From contig WPIO01000079.1 of NCBI GenBank assembly GCA_009760855.2, positions 949,001-997,500 on the forward strand: DNA of 48,500 bases, read 5' to 3'. The first letter of the stretch is position 1; each line of letters opens with the position of its first letter. This DNA is from Cristatella mucedo (taxonomy: Eukaryota > Bryozoa > Phylactolaemata > Cristatellidae). A program made the translations under genes and the position numbers. Below are positions 29,663 to 41,299 of the stretch, piece after piece. Below the pieces are notes generated by a model. It did not search any database and was not told the origin of the DNA. It saw only the letters and a list, made by a program, of their open reading frames with translations.

Positions 29663-32600
29663 CTGTATTAATAGCACCAATATTGCAAGTAGTAAATCGT
29701 CCTGGATTTAGATTGTTACTCAATGCATCAACAATTCTATAGTGACCATAAGCATAACTGCAGATTCCACAATCCAACCAGTATCGTTTTGAATCAAAGG
29801 CAGATAGTGTTTTTTTGTTTGTGTTATAGTATAAATATGATGATTTCTTGTTTGAAATCTCGATTGATTGCGATAAACATCTTTGCCAGTCTCAAGACAT
29901 CCTAAATAATCTGAATGTGATAAATATTTCTTTACAACATCCTTTTTTGTACCTTTAGCTTTCTTTGCTGAAGACTTCACTTCCATACCATTATTTGTTG
30001 AAACTGCTATTTGCATAGAATGTAATTTCGGTCTTAAGAAAACTCCCTCATCTAGTACAACAGAATTCTCTATCATAATTTCATTTTTATCTCTAATGAA
30101 TTCTTTTGTTTCTGTGTCAATTGTATATTTATCTGCTATCTCATCTTAAAATTTTCCTAAGCTTCCTTTATTTGTTACCATCATTTGCACAAATCCTTCT
30201 ATTGTGCACACTTCTTGATTTTTTGGATAACCAGAAAGATCTAGATAATCTATATAATTCTCTAAGTGCTTGTAAACATCCTCTGTATTTATCTTCATGA
30301 CTAAAGAATCAGTATCAGTATATGCAAGTGTAAGCGCATCTCCATAATTATCTTTCATTGTATTATAATAAAAGTCTTGCATTACTAATTTTGATATCTC
30401 AAGAATAGCAAAACCTAAGTAAATAGGTTTGTTAAGATATACTTCAGTCTTTGTCGTTTCTATTCCAACAAGATCCATATTGAAAGTCTTCTATCTTTAA
30501 ATCTTGCACTCATAACTCTTTTATTTGATGTTTCAACATCCTTGTCGAACTTTAAATCAAATAACTCAATGTTTACTCTCTCTCTCTCTCTCTTACATTT
30601 CCATTGTCTTCCCAAAGAAGGCATTATTTTTTAACTTATAATATTCTTTTCTTTTCAAACTCATCTTTAGCATCTTTTCTTCTCTCAATGTTATTTTTAA
30701 TGTAACCACTCAACCAATCACTTTGCGAAAAACTCATTACTCTATGTATCTTTTTTAATCTATAGCCATTTTCTAAGGCAAACTGCAAATTTCTATAATG
30801 AATAATATACTTCTCTCTTGGTTTAAGATCAAGAATCAACTTTTCAACTTTACTTTCATGATCATCTTTAACTAAAGTTTTATTTTGATAAGAGGAATAC
30901 TCATCTATTGCAACTTCTCTCTTAATTGGTAAAAGAAGATAGTCAGAATAAACATTATGTAAATCCTTCGGGCAGTGCATGTCCACCTCAAAAGCATAGC
31001 CAGTATTTGAATTTTCTTTTATTCCTAATATTTTTTTGTTTGTAAATGACTTAATATGCTTCTCATCTAAAAACTTAAAATTACTTATTGGTAGGAATTG
31101 AGTCATCGCTGTTGCATAAAGTGAATTTGCATCAACATAGAGTAGCCAACTCTTCTTCTTTGTGCTATCATAATTAGATGCCATTTGGTTGTTCGCCTTA
31201 ACATGCCTGCAAGATGCTTGCGTTATACCTCCTCTGATTGCGCTCTCAAAGAAATTAAAGTCTTCAAAGTTTGATAATAAATCTAATCTAACTTTTGAAA
31301 ATCTTAAACCTGCACACCAAGTTAAACCAGGAGCAGTAAAGAATTTAGCAGGATCCAGACCATCAATTCTTTTTGAGAGATGTCTAAAATGTTGAAAAAC
31401 ATCAGCTAGTTGAAAAACATCCATCGTGAGATAAATATCACTATATTTTTCTAACGTATCTTCAGTAAGTGGATCAATTTTCTTCATTAATTTCCACACT
31501 TCTTGCGCTCTATCATAATCCTTTTCTCCAATGTTGCTGTCGTTCAATGTACTGTAAAAACATTTTATTGGTGGTAAACTTTTATCTTCTAGCTTTGAGG
31601 AAGAATCAAGATATTCATAAGGAAGAACTCCCTTTGCAGATAACAATTCAAATTCTTTATCGCCAAGCATAGAGAATTCCCCCTAGTATATGTTAGAGGT
31701 TTCTTTGACTTAACAACATTATTAACTAAATCTGACAGCCCTTTATTCATCAGCTGAAGTGAATCTCTAAAACTAAGAGCTCCGATTTCAATGTGTATAT
31801 ATTTTTCCATGTTATTTGCAATTACACTTTTTTTAAGTTTTTGACCATGAAACTCTTGAACTATCAAGTGTGAATCGTATCCTTTTAGATTATGTGTAAA
31901 TACAGGAAGCTTAAACTTTTCTGGGTTAATACTAACATTAAGATTACACTCGTTGTGTGCAGCACCTCGATATTTGCCAGTAAGATGACAGTGATCTAAA
32001 ACCTTATCATCTTTTAAATCTAAATTGCAAATATAACAGACAGTTGCTGAATTGTATGCCTTACTCTCTTCACTAGTCATAGTCTTATAATCGTATTTCT
32101 TGTACTTAGGAAGAGTCTCTCGCAACACATTCTTTATTGAATCTACTTCCTTTAGTAAATTCTGTACTAACTCTCTTACATTATTTGGTCCCTTAAGTAA
32201 TTTAAAACTTCTTCTTTTTCCTTCGTAGTCTATAATTGTATATGCACTTGAATATGGGATGTGTTTTTGAAAAGAACCTTTTGGAATGCTACTATCTTCC
32301 TTATCAGTCTTTCTTACATCACTAAGCAAACATTCAAAGTCTGCATAAGCAACAAATGGACACCATAATGTTTTTGAATATTCCTTAAAGTAGCACTTTT
32401 CTCCTTCCTCAGGCATTTTTATTCTAGACCTGCCATCATTTCCTTTCTTACATGCATCAATATGTTGTGCAAGTTTGTCTTGTGAATAAAATCTGCAGAT
32501 ACATCTCTTACAAGTTAGTTGAGTGCCAAATCCCTTTGAGCTTCTGCAAAGTCCATTAAAATTCTTAATGATTACATAATGAGAGACTGTCTTATCTTAA

Positions 32601-33636
32601 TTGCTGATTAAAAGAAGATCTAAGTGCTTCTCATTTTCCTCATTAACTATAAGAAGTGGGCTTAAATCTTTGCTGCAATACTCATAAACATTTATTGTAA
32701 TGTCAAACAGTTTTGCTAAAGTAGGTATATCTGAAATACTTAACGCTTGAGGATATCCAGGTCTTACATTAAACAAGTTTGTCAAAGTAGGAATAAGATG
32801 GTTATATTTTTCAAAAAGTATCTTATTAAGATCTGCAATTGACTCTGGATGATTGTCTCTAGGATGAAGAAATCTTAGTACGCACCACAATGCGCAACAG
32901 TTATCTGATTCATTCTTTATATTCAAGGTTGATCTCTTTTTCTCTAATCCTTTAGGCATAGGTAAATAACTCCCTCCAAAACGATGTCTAAAATGAGTAA
33001 ACTTTGCATATAAAGCATTGATTGCAGACAGACTCCATCTAGATCCTTTCTCTAGCCATTCTTCAATCCTTCCTTAAAAGAAGCGAACTGCATTTTAATA
33101 ATAGACTCAATGTTACTAGACCTATTTATCTTTACATTAGGTATGCCAGAAAATGGCTGATAGCAGAAAGATCTGTTTTCTTATTCTAGAAGTGGAGATA
33201 CAATCATTGTCATTTTTAAATCTTTCTTGTTCTTGAGTATGTCCCTTATCACTCTAAAAAGTCCATCGGCAGTTCTGTCATAAATTTTATCAAAGTCTAT
33301 TTCACCTCTATCTAAACCAACATACTCATAGTCCATAAACTTACCGTCTTATGAGGTTTTACCTAAAAACCAACCATTCTCTTCAATTCTCATTAATCTT
33401 TTTGATTCTCTCTCAAATGACCATTGCATATTATTTACTTCTTTACTTTTGAGAGGAATTTCTACTTTTATATTTGGAATAACTTGCAAACTAGATACCA
33501 TTTTATCTAAACTAGCCTTTGAAAATGGATACTTTGGCAAAAGCCCTGTTCTTTTTCGTACTTCTTCTCTAACACATCTAGCGTGATCGCTAAAATTTTC
33601 ACCCTTACGTCGCATAAAATAATCATTGTTAGACAT
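29643..33636 (-). pseudogene. polB: Protein-primed family B DNA polymerase, heavily broken
   Basis: About 1,330 codons, the usual length for Polinton PolB, in at least eight open pieces. In order: N-terminal region from MSNNDYFMRRKGENF (33636); the KGSRWSLSAIN and CCALWCVLRFLHPRD blocks (about 33045-32880) typical of these polymerases; a C2H2-like finger (about 32500); Exo I as YADFECLL (about 32340); a Cys/His motif CYICNLDL...DHCHLTGKYRG (about 31960-32040); Exo II-like NLKGYDSHL; Exo III-like YLTMDV; palm motif A as YVDANSLYATAM (about 31110-31140); motif B NNAFFGKTMENVR (about 30610); motif C YTDTDSL (about 30310); and the C-terminal YAYGHY block near 29745. Stops lie near 33349, 33186, 32597, 30636 and 30146, with frame changes near 33075, 31680, 30480-30590 and 29800. 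Family role: replicates the linear element from a terminal protein. Confidence 0.96.
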
Positions 33637-33654
33637 ATCTTATACTATATACAT

Positions 33655-33873
33655 TTTTTTTTAAATCAAGTTTTATTATATTAGAGTGCGATAGGATAAA
33701 CAACGAAGTAGGCGAAAACACTATGCCGAGCGACAGCGAGTCTAGTGTTGAGCGAGTAGTTTGGTTTTGAAAGTTATGGAGACTTGGGTCTCAGACGAAG
33801 ACACTTGATCGAGCTGTGCGAGATTGAGAGTCGAGGCTGAGCTGGGCTCTATAACGTTCAAAACATAACTACT
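33655..33873 (-). repeat. Right terminal inverted repeat of the Polinton
   Basis: Inverted copy of 10778-11000. The outer end is CATAACTACT at 33864-33873. The polymerase start (33636) lies about 20 bp inside its inner end, so any polymerase promoter must overlap the TIR. Confidence 0.97.
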
Positions 33874-35149
33874 AGCGGCCTGAACTAATTAGCTTAGAAA
33901 GGGATTCAACCTATTTCCCCTCCGAGCGCTGGATACCTTTGACCTCCGACCTCCCGCGACACCTCGACATGACAGTAAAAACCGTTGCGGAAAGAAGCGT
34001 ATTTGACAGTTTGCCGGCGGGTTACAGGTGTGCGACCGCAGCCATGAACGGCTGAGTGGCCTTGGCTTAAATACCTAGGCCACATCCGGAAGCGCAACTG
34101 ACTGTCTAGTGCATGACGTCGGCTATGTCCGGCTGAGGCCGGAGATTATCTTAGGGTCTGTTCACTTGTCACTATAACTCAGAACCGTAAATAATGGATA
34201 TCACTCACAGTCTGGTTGATTATAGCTCGCCGCCGCCGTTTCGCTTGATCGGTACCGTGCATGTAACGAAGCCCTTCGGCATCGATTTTATTGCAGCGAG
34301 CAGTAAAGCGCCTGATTAGAGATTAATTTCCCCTAGGGTAGAACGACCAATCGTTACCGTTGTTATTATTTCGAAGGCTCTGTCCAGCCTTTGCCTCGGA
34401 CGAGCGGTACGCGAAGTGTGACGCGCTTCGTCAAGCTGCGTTTAGACGATCCTACTTTCTGTTTTCTACCGACATCTTGCCTTCCAGTGTGTTCGCTGGG
34501 CTCCGGCGCTCGCCTGCGTCACTCCCTGCGTCACTCTGGAGCGACGCAGGCGGACGCTGCTTTGTCGATTGGTCGCAAAGGCTCTCTTCGCTAGCCACAC
34601 GCAGCAGCAGCCGCTTCTAGTCGACGACTTACGGTTTGCTCTAGAGGTTTACTGGGACGCCGCAGGCACTGTCGACCAGTAACTACTGTTACTAAGTCGT
34701 CTCTTGTCATTGTATATTAAAATGAGAAACCTGCGTCTCTAAATACCTCCGGCTCGGCACCATCAACTCAATTGGACGCGTTTGAAAGCAAGCGGCGCGA
34801 TGCCGTCTCCTGCGGGTTCGCCAAGCCACGGGGCGAGCGCGGAAGAGCAGACTGCACCGCGGGAGCGCTTCCGGTCACGCCCTCTGAACATCTGGCATCG
34901 GCCCCATTCCCGGATAATTTCAGGCTACCGGGCTGGAGCGTAGCTGTTTCGGATTAGCCAATCGCACTAACGCGATTCAAGCAATGGCTGCTGGACCCAA
35001 CGTCGCGCGCTAGGCATCAGCGGAGGAATTGAGTCGCAGCAAGAAGGGGATCGAAACGCAACGCAAATCCAGCAGCAGCAGCAGCAGCAGCAGCTCCGAC
35101 GTGTGCGCGCAGCTACGCAGACGACTGTAGAGCACTCACTATTGCACTG

Positions 35150-35150
<1 letters not shown>
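33874..35150. other. Host flank, nothing recognised
   Basis: Unique, GC-balanced DNA with no recognisable gene. A short (CAG)n run of about 8 units lies at 35070-35093. Confidence 0.45.

Positions 35151-35238
<88 letters not shown>
35151..35238. repeat. (TA)n microsatellite, about 44 units
   Basis: Uninterrupted TA dinucleotide followed by further TATA-rich sequence to about 35310. Can fold on itself, but I see no gene associated with it. Confidence 0.97.
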
Positions 35239-35241
<3 letters not shown>

Positions 35242-35922
35242 GTATGCATAGTTATATCACTATAGCACTCACTATATAATTCTATATATCTATTATATAA
35301 CACTATTTTAACTGTTGCCCACGTATCCGAAGCAAGTCTACGCGCCTGCAGTGAGAATATCGGGCTCTATTCAACGCCCGCTGCAAACTATCTGGCAAGT
35401 CCTTGACCTTACCCACACGAGCTCTCAAAACGCCCTTCCAGGCGAAGGCGGTGCGCTGCTCAAGCCTTGGTTGGTTCGCTGCTTCTGTTATGGTAAATTT
35501 GAGACCCTAGCCTTATTTCCTACGTTTCTCAAAATCGTTTCTTTTTTTATAGATGATTTCGGAATGGTAATGATTATATACTGAAATTTCACGTCGTCGC
35601 ATGCATCTAAAATAAAAAAGAGTGAATGCCCCGTCCTCTTTCAGTTCATTTGCGACCAGGTCCGCGCAGTCTATCGTCATAATCCTGCGGCCGATCAAAC
35701 CAATAGGTTACTTCTACGCAGTCAGGTCTCTCTGACAAATAAGAACCCTGGCGTAGTAATAGCCGGCTATCGCGGCCGCTATCAACCGATTTGGGAGTTA
35801 CGCCGCGGCTTGGAACAGCGGCCTCAGCGGATGGCATATTAAAACCCGCTTTGCAAGCATGCAACGACGCGAGTGGGCGTCCGGAATTGCACTGTAGCCG
35901 CGTCCGACCCATCATTCTAGTA
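35239..35922. other. Host sequence, nothing recognised
   Basis: AT-rich shoulder of the (TA)n tract followed by unique sequence. No domain-bearing frame and no repeat shared with other parts of the window. Confidence 0.4.
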
Positions 35923-36045
35923 GTAATAATAATAATAACACACATGATAAAGCGCCCTCAGAGAACTCAATCTCTTTATAGGCACTTTACATTTGCTGCA
36001 TAGGAAACACGATCGAATGGTTAGTGGTAGGGCCAAGATCATTAA
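35923..36045 (-). mobile_element. LINE-B 3' tail fragment
   Basis: (AAT)n run then GATAAAGCGCCCTCAGAGAA, TTTATAGGCACTTTACATTT and GCTGCATAGGAA. Reverse complement of the tail at 46024-46085. No RT part is attached. Confidence 0.85.
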
Positions 36046-36314
36046 AGAGGACCTATCGTGACGGTTTGATAGCTTCCGGTGGCCATTTAGCCATTCTGAG
36101 GGACTTCCAAAGGTGCACTCGATCAAACATTTGCGGTAATATGATGACGAGAACGAGGTCAGGAGCCCCAACTTCAACTTTGAGTCCGAAAGAAGCGAAC
36201 GAGACGAGCAAGCGATTAGTGAAAAGAATCGGGTCTGGCCAGGAGCAGCAGCAGCAGCAGTGAACACAGCAGCGTTCGCAGCGCCCCCTTCCGTGCCTCT
36301 GGCTGCGGTGCGTA

Positions 36315-36485
36315 GATGGCAAGCCGCGATGGCATACTAGGTAAGGCGGCTTCGCTTCACGACCTCGGTCCCGATGTCGTGGGCTCGGAATCCTGCGGTG
36401 GGCGATCCTTTATTGCCACCGCAAGCGACAGTGACAGCCTTTGAGGCTCTTCTGTCGCTATACAAAAGAGGCTAAACTAAATCAA
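36315..36485 (+). mobile_element. tRNA-derived SINE, copy 4
   Basis: GCCGCGATGGCATACTAGGT head (A box), degenerate B box GGGCTCGGAATCC, body with GCTCTTCTGTCGCTATACAA and tail AAATCAACTAGTAG. A C/CAG-rich stretch at 36243-36260 just upstream is outside it. Confidence 0.86.
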
Positions 36486-37952
36486 CTAGTAGTTGTATTT
36501 CATTTTCTTTTTTTACCTGAGCTATAGGCGCTCCTGCCGCCGCCGGCGCATCTCGACGGGGACGCCGTCGTTCTTTCCCGAGGAGCCTTAAGCGCGAGCC
36601 GCGAACTGCGGGCGCGCGGTCGGCGCTGAATGCCATCGAGCCAGAAACTCGCTGGTTGGACGCGATTTGCAATTTCCTTTTGACGATGCGTGCTTTCAGT
36701 TTAGGTGGGAGATGGGGGATATTCTATGCAGAGCAGCCAGACACATTGGAATTCCTTTGAATTGGTCAGGGAATCGGTCGGTGCAAGCCGTGCGATGTCC
36801 GAGCGCGCTACGACAAGACCAGTTTGTCTATCCTGTTTTCATGGCCTCTTTCACTGAAGCCGTACTTACGGCAGCCCTGAGGCCCTGACGCAGTTTATTT
36901 TCGCACTGACGCTAACTAGCTTAGCGGGACAGCAAATCCACGATTCTGCAACTACGATTTATTTCGCTTACACTTTGTTAAGAACATCTCATTGCCCACA
37001 GAGTTGTTCGCATATCAGATGATAAGTCCGCACGTGGATGCGGCGAATATCGGGATCTCTTAGAACGACCAGAGTAGGAGTAAACTTTTTAACGGAGGAA
37101 GGCGATCAGGTTATGCTTCATCCTTTTCAGAACTGGTTGCGACCCTGTATGCCTAGGAGCCCGGCGCAGTTGTACTTTCGTAACTTTTTTTCTTGCATCG
37201 ATATCGGTGCAGCTAAACACGGCGAGAAGAAGTGTCTCGTTCACGCCTGCTTCGCTCATCTCGCCTGTCTGATGCGCTAAGAATTATCTGAATTTGATGC
37301 TGACTCGGTGCATCAATATTTATGTTCCAATATTACTCTTCTCTTTTCGTGCACCTGAAGTTCCGATAAGCAAAACGACTTCACGTACGCTCTACGAGGG
37401 TCCAGAACCGAACCAGCGCAGGCGGCGCCGCGGACACGCAGGTTAGCTCAAGCTTCTCTATTGCGTAACGTCTGACGGGAAAGTTTGCGCTGGCGCGGCA
37501 GTGAATGCGATTACAGCATTAACGGAGACGACAAAGCATTTATATTGTAGTATTTTGCAACCCGACAGACATCTGCCTGGCCTGCATCCCCGAGGAAATC
37601 GCAACGCCTGGTTCACCGGCTGGACTCGGCACTTGGCTGTGGTAAGAAGCGAGCGATGCTGTACTGTGCTGCTGCTGCTGCTGCTACTACTACTACGATT
37701 GTAGCTTAATTTTAAATGTCGTCAAGGCAGGAACGTCGCGATGTCAATCGGAAGTGAGGTCCGGGCTTTGGGAACATAGTAGCGATAAAAAGTCTGCCTA
37801 GTCTTTTGTTCAACAAAACTTGCCCGTACCGCTGCCCACTCTTAGCTACGAAAAAGCCATTTCTGGCTTTCGGCTTGCGCCGAGTAGCAACCTGCAGTTT
37901 TACAAACCTAAACCTGCAGTAGCAACATGCAGCCTGGTTTGTCTCGGCTAGA
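36486..37952. other. Host sequence without a recognised gene
   Basis: Several open frames of 60-80 codons on both strands with no domain signature. (GCT)n then (ACT)n run at 37669-37695. I see no exon-intron structure I could defend. Confidence 0.4.
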
Positions 37953-38085
37953 TTATAATAATGATAATGTATTTGATATAGCGCCCTCAGAGAACTCAAT
38001 CTCTTTCTAGGCACTTGACATTTGCTGCAAAGGAAGCACGATCGGCTGGTTAGTGGTAGCATGCTCAACAGACATGATTGCAATT
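37953..38085 (-). mobile_element. LINE-B 3' tail fragment next to LINE-A
   Basis: AAT-type run, AGCGCCCTCAGAGAACTCAA, TTCTAGGCACTTGACATTTG, then GCTGGTTAGTGGTAGCATGC. Directly followed by a LINE-A fragment in opposite orientation, so one may have inserted beside or into the other. Confidence 0.8.
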
Positions 38086-38705
38086 CCATTTTGGCTGGGC
38101 CACTGAAAGAAGCCACTAGCCCGCTGCAACTGGTAACAAATATGGCTGCAAGGCTAGTTTACAAATCCCACAGGTTTGACCAAGTGTCTCCTTTGCTAAA
38201 GGAGCTCCGATGCGTTCCGTTTGATCAACGGATACACACTAAAGTTCTTACGCTGACCCACAAGACCCGCTTGGTTCCTTCGTACCTAGCTGAACTGTTT
38301 CACCAGTGTCAGCCTCCTCGTGCCCTTTGGTCTTCCATGGACAGTAAATTAGCTGTTCTGTTCCTTCGCTTGAAGAATATTGTCGGCAGAAGCTTTTGCT
38401 CTGCAGGTCATAGAATATGAAATTCACTTTCACTGTTCTTACTCAACGGCATCTACTCTCCTGCTGCCGACTGCGGCACATTATTTACATCCGTCCTGAC
38501 CTACTACTTCTATGCTTTTCACTTCCTCGACTGCCCTTACGACTCTGCCATGTTTTCCACTTCCTCTTTGTTTGGCGAGATGAAGTCTTTTGGCTACAGA
38601 ATGTATACAGAAAGCCGCTTATGCTGTGAGTTCGCTGTAGAAAACTCTCTTGCGTAACAGCCACACACTCTTCGTGACTTTGTGGAGTTACAGATGGAGA
38701 TACAT
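38086..38705 (+). mobile_element. LINE-A fragment, plus orientation
   Basis: The frame 38022-38420 reads AARLVYKSHRFDQVSPLLKE and IHTKVLTLTHKTRLVPSYLA, homologous to the LINE-A RT C-terminus at 766-1450. The 3' end GGAGTTACAGATGGAGATAC at 38685-38704 matches the other copies. Diverged and frame-broken. Confidence 0.82.
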
Positions 38706-39100
38706 GGCATTAGATTACATTGATATGTTAAGGTATGACTGCCCTTCGTCACTGCCGTGTTCGTGCTACTTTCGGGATACCTGCTGCTGCACATACAACT
38801 CGCTAGCCGCGATACCAGGTTCAGGCGTCACCGTCTCACGTCGGCTGAGACGCTGTGCGCTTTGTTTGCGGCCTAGTTTTGTCCTGATGGGGAAGCCACA
38901 CACACCACGTTCTAAAAACCGAAAGCGAGTCCTTTCACTTCCGGTGCACTCTTTGCCGAGACTAATCGACATTTAAAAGTTTCATCCAGCATACAGCTTT
39001 CGCGGCTAGTCACCGCGTACGGTTCCTCTCCAGGATTAGGGAATAATTACCGCAGTGCCTACATATTTCACAGGCCCTCGAGTCTCTCCGGACAAGATTG
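38706..39100. other. Host spacer, nothing recognised
   Basis: Unique sequence between a LINE-A fragment and a SINE. Short open frames only. Confidence 0.4.
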
Positions 39101-39292
39101 ATGAGCCGCGATGGCTCACTAGGTAAGGCGGTTGCTTTTCGCGACCTCGGCCCTGAGGTCGTGGGTTCGAATCCTGTGGTGGGCGATCCTTTATCGCCAC
39201 TGCAAGCGGTGGTGATAGCCGTAAAGGTTCTTCTGTCGCTATACAAACGAGGCTGTTAAATCAGCTAGTATTTACTTACTTACTTATTTATT
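39101..39292 (+). mobile_element. tRNA-derived SINE, copy 5 (best-preserved)
   Basis: GAGCCGCGATGGCTCACTAG with A box ACTAGGTAAGGCGG and B box GTGGGTTCGAATCCTG, both close to RNA polymerase III consensus. The body is GATCCTTTATCGCCACTGCA and the tail AAATCAGCTAGTATTTACTT with TTAC/TTAT repeats. Useful as the reference copy of the family in this window. Confidence 0.9.
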
Positions 39293-40636
39293 ACTAGTCA
39301 GTCTGCGTAGATTCGTGCGAGTTACGATCCGAGATACGTTGCATCGGAGAGTTCCAGACATTCGGTGCATTGGGAGCTGAATTGAATTCTCGGTTTCCGA
39401 AAGTGCTTAGATTTGTTACACAGTCTTTGGTGCTACGCAGCAAGCCGATCGGAGAGACAGGAGCAGAGCGGATACCGCCAAAAACGTTAGGAGAGAGTAT
39501 ATCGGATCAGCGGCACACGGCGGAGCTGGCGGAAAATGACGGGAAGCCTAGAAGCGAGTGAAAGATAGATCCTAGCGCTGCAGTTAGTTACCAGCAGACA
39601 TGCAGACAAGCACGATGTCCCGCTGACTACTCCTGCTGCTGCTCGCCTCGAGAGCGCCACCGTCGCGCGCGTCGCGTCTGCTGCAGCCTAGCGATGTTCC
39701 CGCTTTCCCGAATTTCGGAGCACACCGCGACCTTCGCGACAAGCGAGCCCAGCAGAGCCAACTGTGAGCGTCCTACAAACGAACGCACAGCAAGAGGCGC
39801 GCATGCAAATGGCAATGAGCCGTTCGAGGTCTTACGCGATGTCGCAAAGGCCTCGCTGCAATGGCCCGCGATTATGAACTATGAACTTGGCCGCCGAATC
39901 ATAACTGAGAGCCGCTTGTGAAGTAGCTGCCACAAGCCGAGGCTTACGAGCAGCGCGAGTTATGACTATGTATTTATTGAGATCATTGTATGATTTACCG
40001 CTTGGCTACGATAAGGCATGCGCCTGACCGCAGTCGAACTACTGGAGTAGCGGTCTGCCGGTCGTTGAGTCTTAGCGCTGAGCGAGAGATGCTGTAAGCC
40101 AGTAAACGAGTCTTGGAAGTCTCCCGTCGTATCAGCCGGGATATGCGGGGTATTCCATGTGCTTTTTAGTATGCACTTTTGCTGTTTTCGTTGTTCGCAG
40201 AGCGGCCTGCGCTGTTTCGCGACCGTTGGCGTAACGCGAGCTTCAGGTATTTGCACGTTTCATGCGTCGTGCCGCCGCCGCTACCCGAACGAGCGTGGAT
40301 CGCGCGGTCATAAGATTGGTGTCAAATGTCAGGGATTAGCCGTTGTGCTCGTGCTGCGTTTTGCTCTGTCGTTTGCAATGGCCAACAGCAACGTTTGCAA
40401 TGGCCGACAACTGGGATGGCGACTCGTTATCAAAGTAATAAATTGGCGGATAAACAGTGGGAGACGCTAGTAGACTCAGTACGAACGGATTTGTATCTGC
40501 TTGCGAAAACCGGTGTGGAAGACGAACTGATAGAATCGCCCTCTGCGAGAATGTATTGACCTGGGCTAGGCGAAGCTAGCGCTCAGAACGCGCTGACTAG
40601 AACAGGAAAGTATTTAGGTTTATATAGAATAGCGTA

Positions 40637-40638
<2 letters not shown>
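39293..40638. other. Host sequence without a recognised gene
   Basis: Unique GC-moderate sequence. Open frames of up to about 100 codons occur on both strands, without conserved motifs. Confidence 0.4.

Positions 40639-40682
<44 letters not shown>
40639..40682. repeat. (AT)n microsatellite
   Basis: About 20 AT units. No associated feature. Confidence 0.95.
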
Positions 40683-40685
<3 letters not shown>

Positions 40686-41091
40686 TAGACAGAATTCATG
40701 GCGATAAGTGTCTCTTTTGGAAGACGGGCCAGATACGCTGCTCGCGAGAAATTTGCTGATTGTTAACATTAACGGTCAGTTGGCGGAGTCATGTTCCCGA
40801 AGCTATGCGAGCCGCAGGTGCAGTTGGCGGAGTTACGTTCTCTACGGTCTCTTCAAATCTACGGAGGACCCGAGAGCTTCATTGGAGCGGCGGCAGCCGC
40901 GCCAATTAGACTGCCTAAAAACCGCTGTGCGAAGAAACTCGGCTAATTTAGAGAGCGACTAGGGTCAGACCCATGCCTCATAAAGTAGCCAAGCTTGAAG
41001 TCGTACGCTAACCTCGTTTATACGTAGTCGTAAATCACGCTGCTCACAAGCTTCGGCTTATCGCGGCTATTTTGTAAGCGACTCTCAGATT

Positions 41092-41185
41092 TAATAATAA
41101 TAATGATAATAATAATGCACTTGATAGAGCACCCTCAGAGAACTCAATCTCTTTCTAGACGCTTTCCATTTAATCATGGGGTCCT
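41092..41185 (-). mobile_element. LINE-B 3' tail fragment
   Basis: (AAT)n with one TGA interruption, then TGCACTTGATAGAGCACCCT and CTTTCTAGACGCTTTCCATT. Only the terminal hairpin and a few flanking bases remain. Confidence 0.82.
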
Positions 41186-41299
41186 GGTTCATAATCAGGG
41201 GGTTCTGCATCGCGGACTAGCTTGGCCGCGATATCCCTCATCCTCTAAGCGAGGCTGAATGTTAGCAGTGTGGACTAGCCGAAAATATGCAGACCTGAA

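Larger units (their letters stand above)
10778..33873. mobile_element. Polinton/Maverick (adintovirus-like) integrated element, about 23.1 kb
   Basis: Long inverted terminal repeats flank an AT-rich, tightly packed gene set containing every Polinton hallmark: protein-primed PolB, retrovirus-type integrase, packaging ATPase, adenain-type protease, major capsid candidate and penton-like minor capsid genes. Family knowledge: Polintons are 15-25 kb self-synthesising transposons related to adintoviruses that replicate with PolB and integrate with the RVE integrase. The outer ends read AGTAGTTATG on the left and CATAACTACT on the right. I could not find the 6-bp target duplication typical of the family: the left flank reads AAACGG and the right flank AGCGGC. 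Lesions in PolB, integrase, capsid and protease frames and a LINE insertion show this copy is a degraded relic. Confidence 0.97.

Noticed and set aside
29723-29905. Plus-strand frames inside the polymerase region
   Set aside because: Antisense shadows of the polymerase; they lack a start-site motif and their composition fits the reverse complement.
35151-35238. (TA)n as a replication origin
   Set aside because: A simple microsatellite in host DNA; nothing else supports an origin.
39101-39180. Functional tRNA gene
   Set aside because: A and B boxes are present, but no cloverleaf with acceptor stem is seen, and the same segment recurs with a shared body and tail, as in SINEs.
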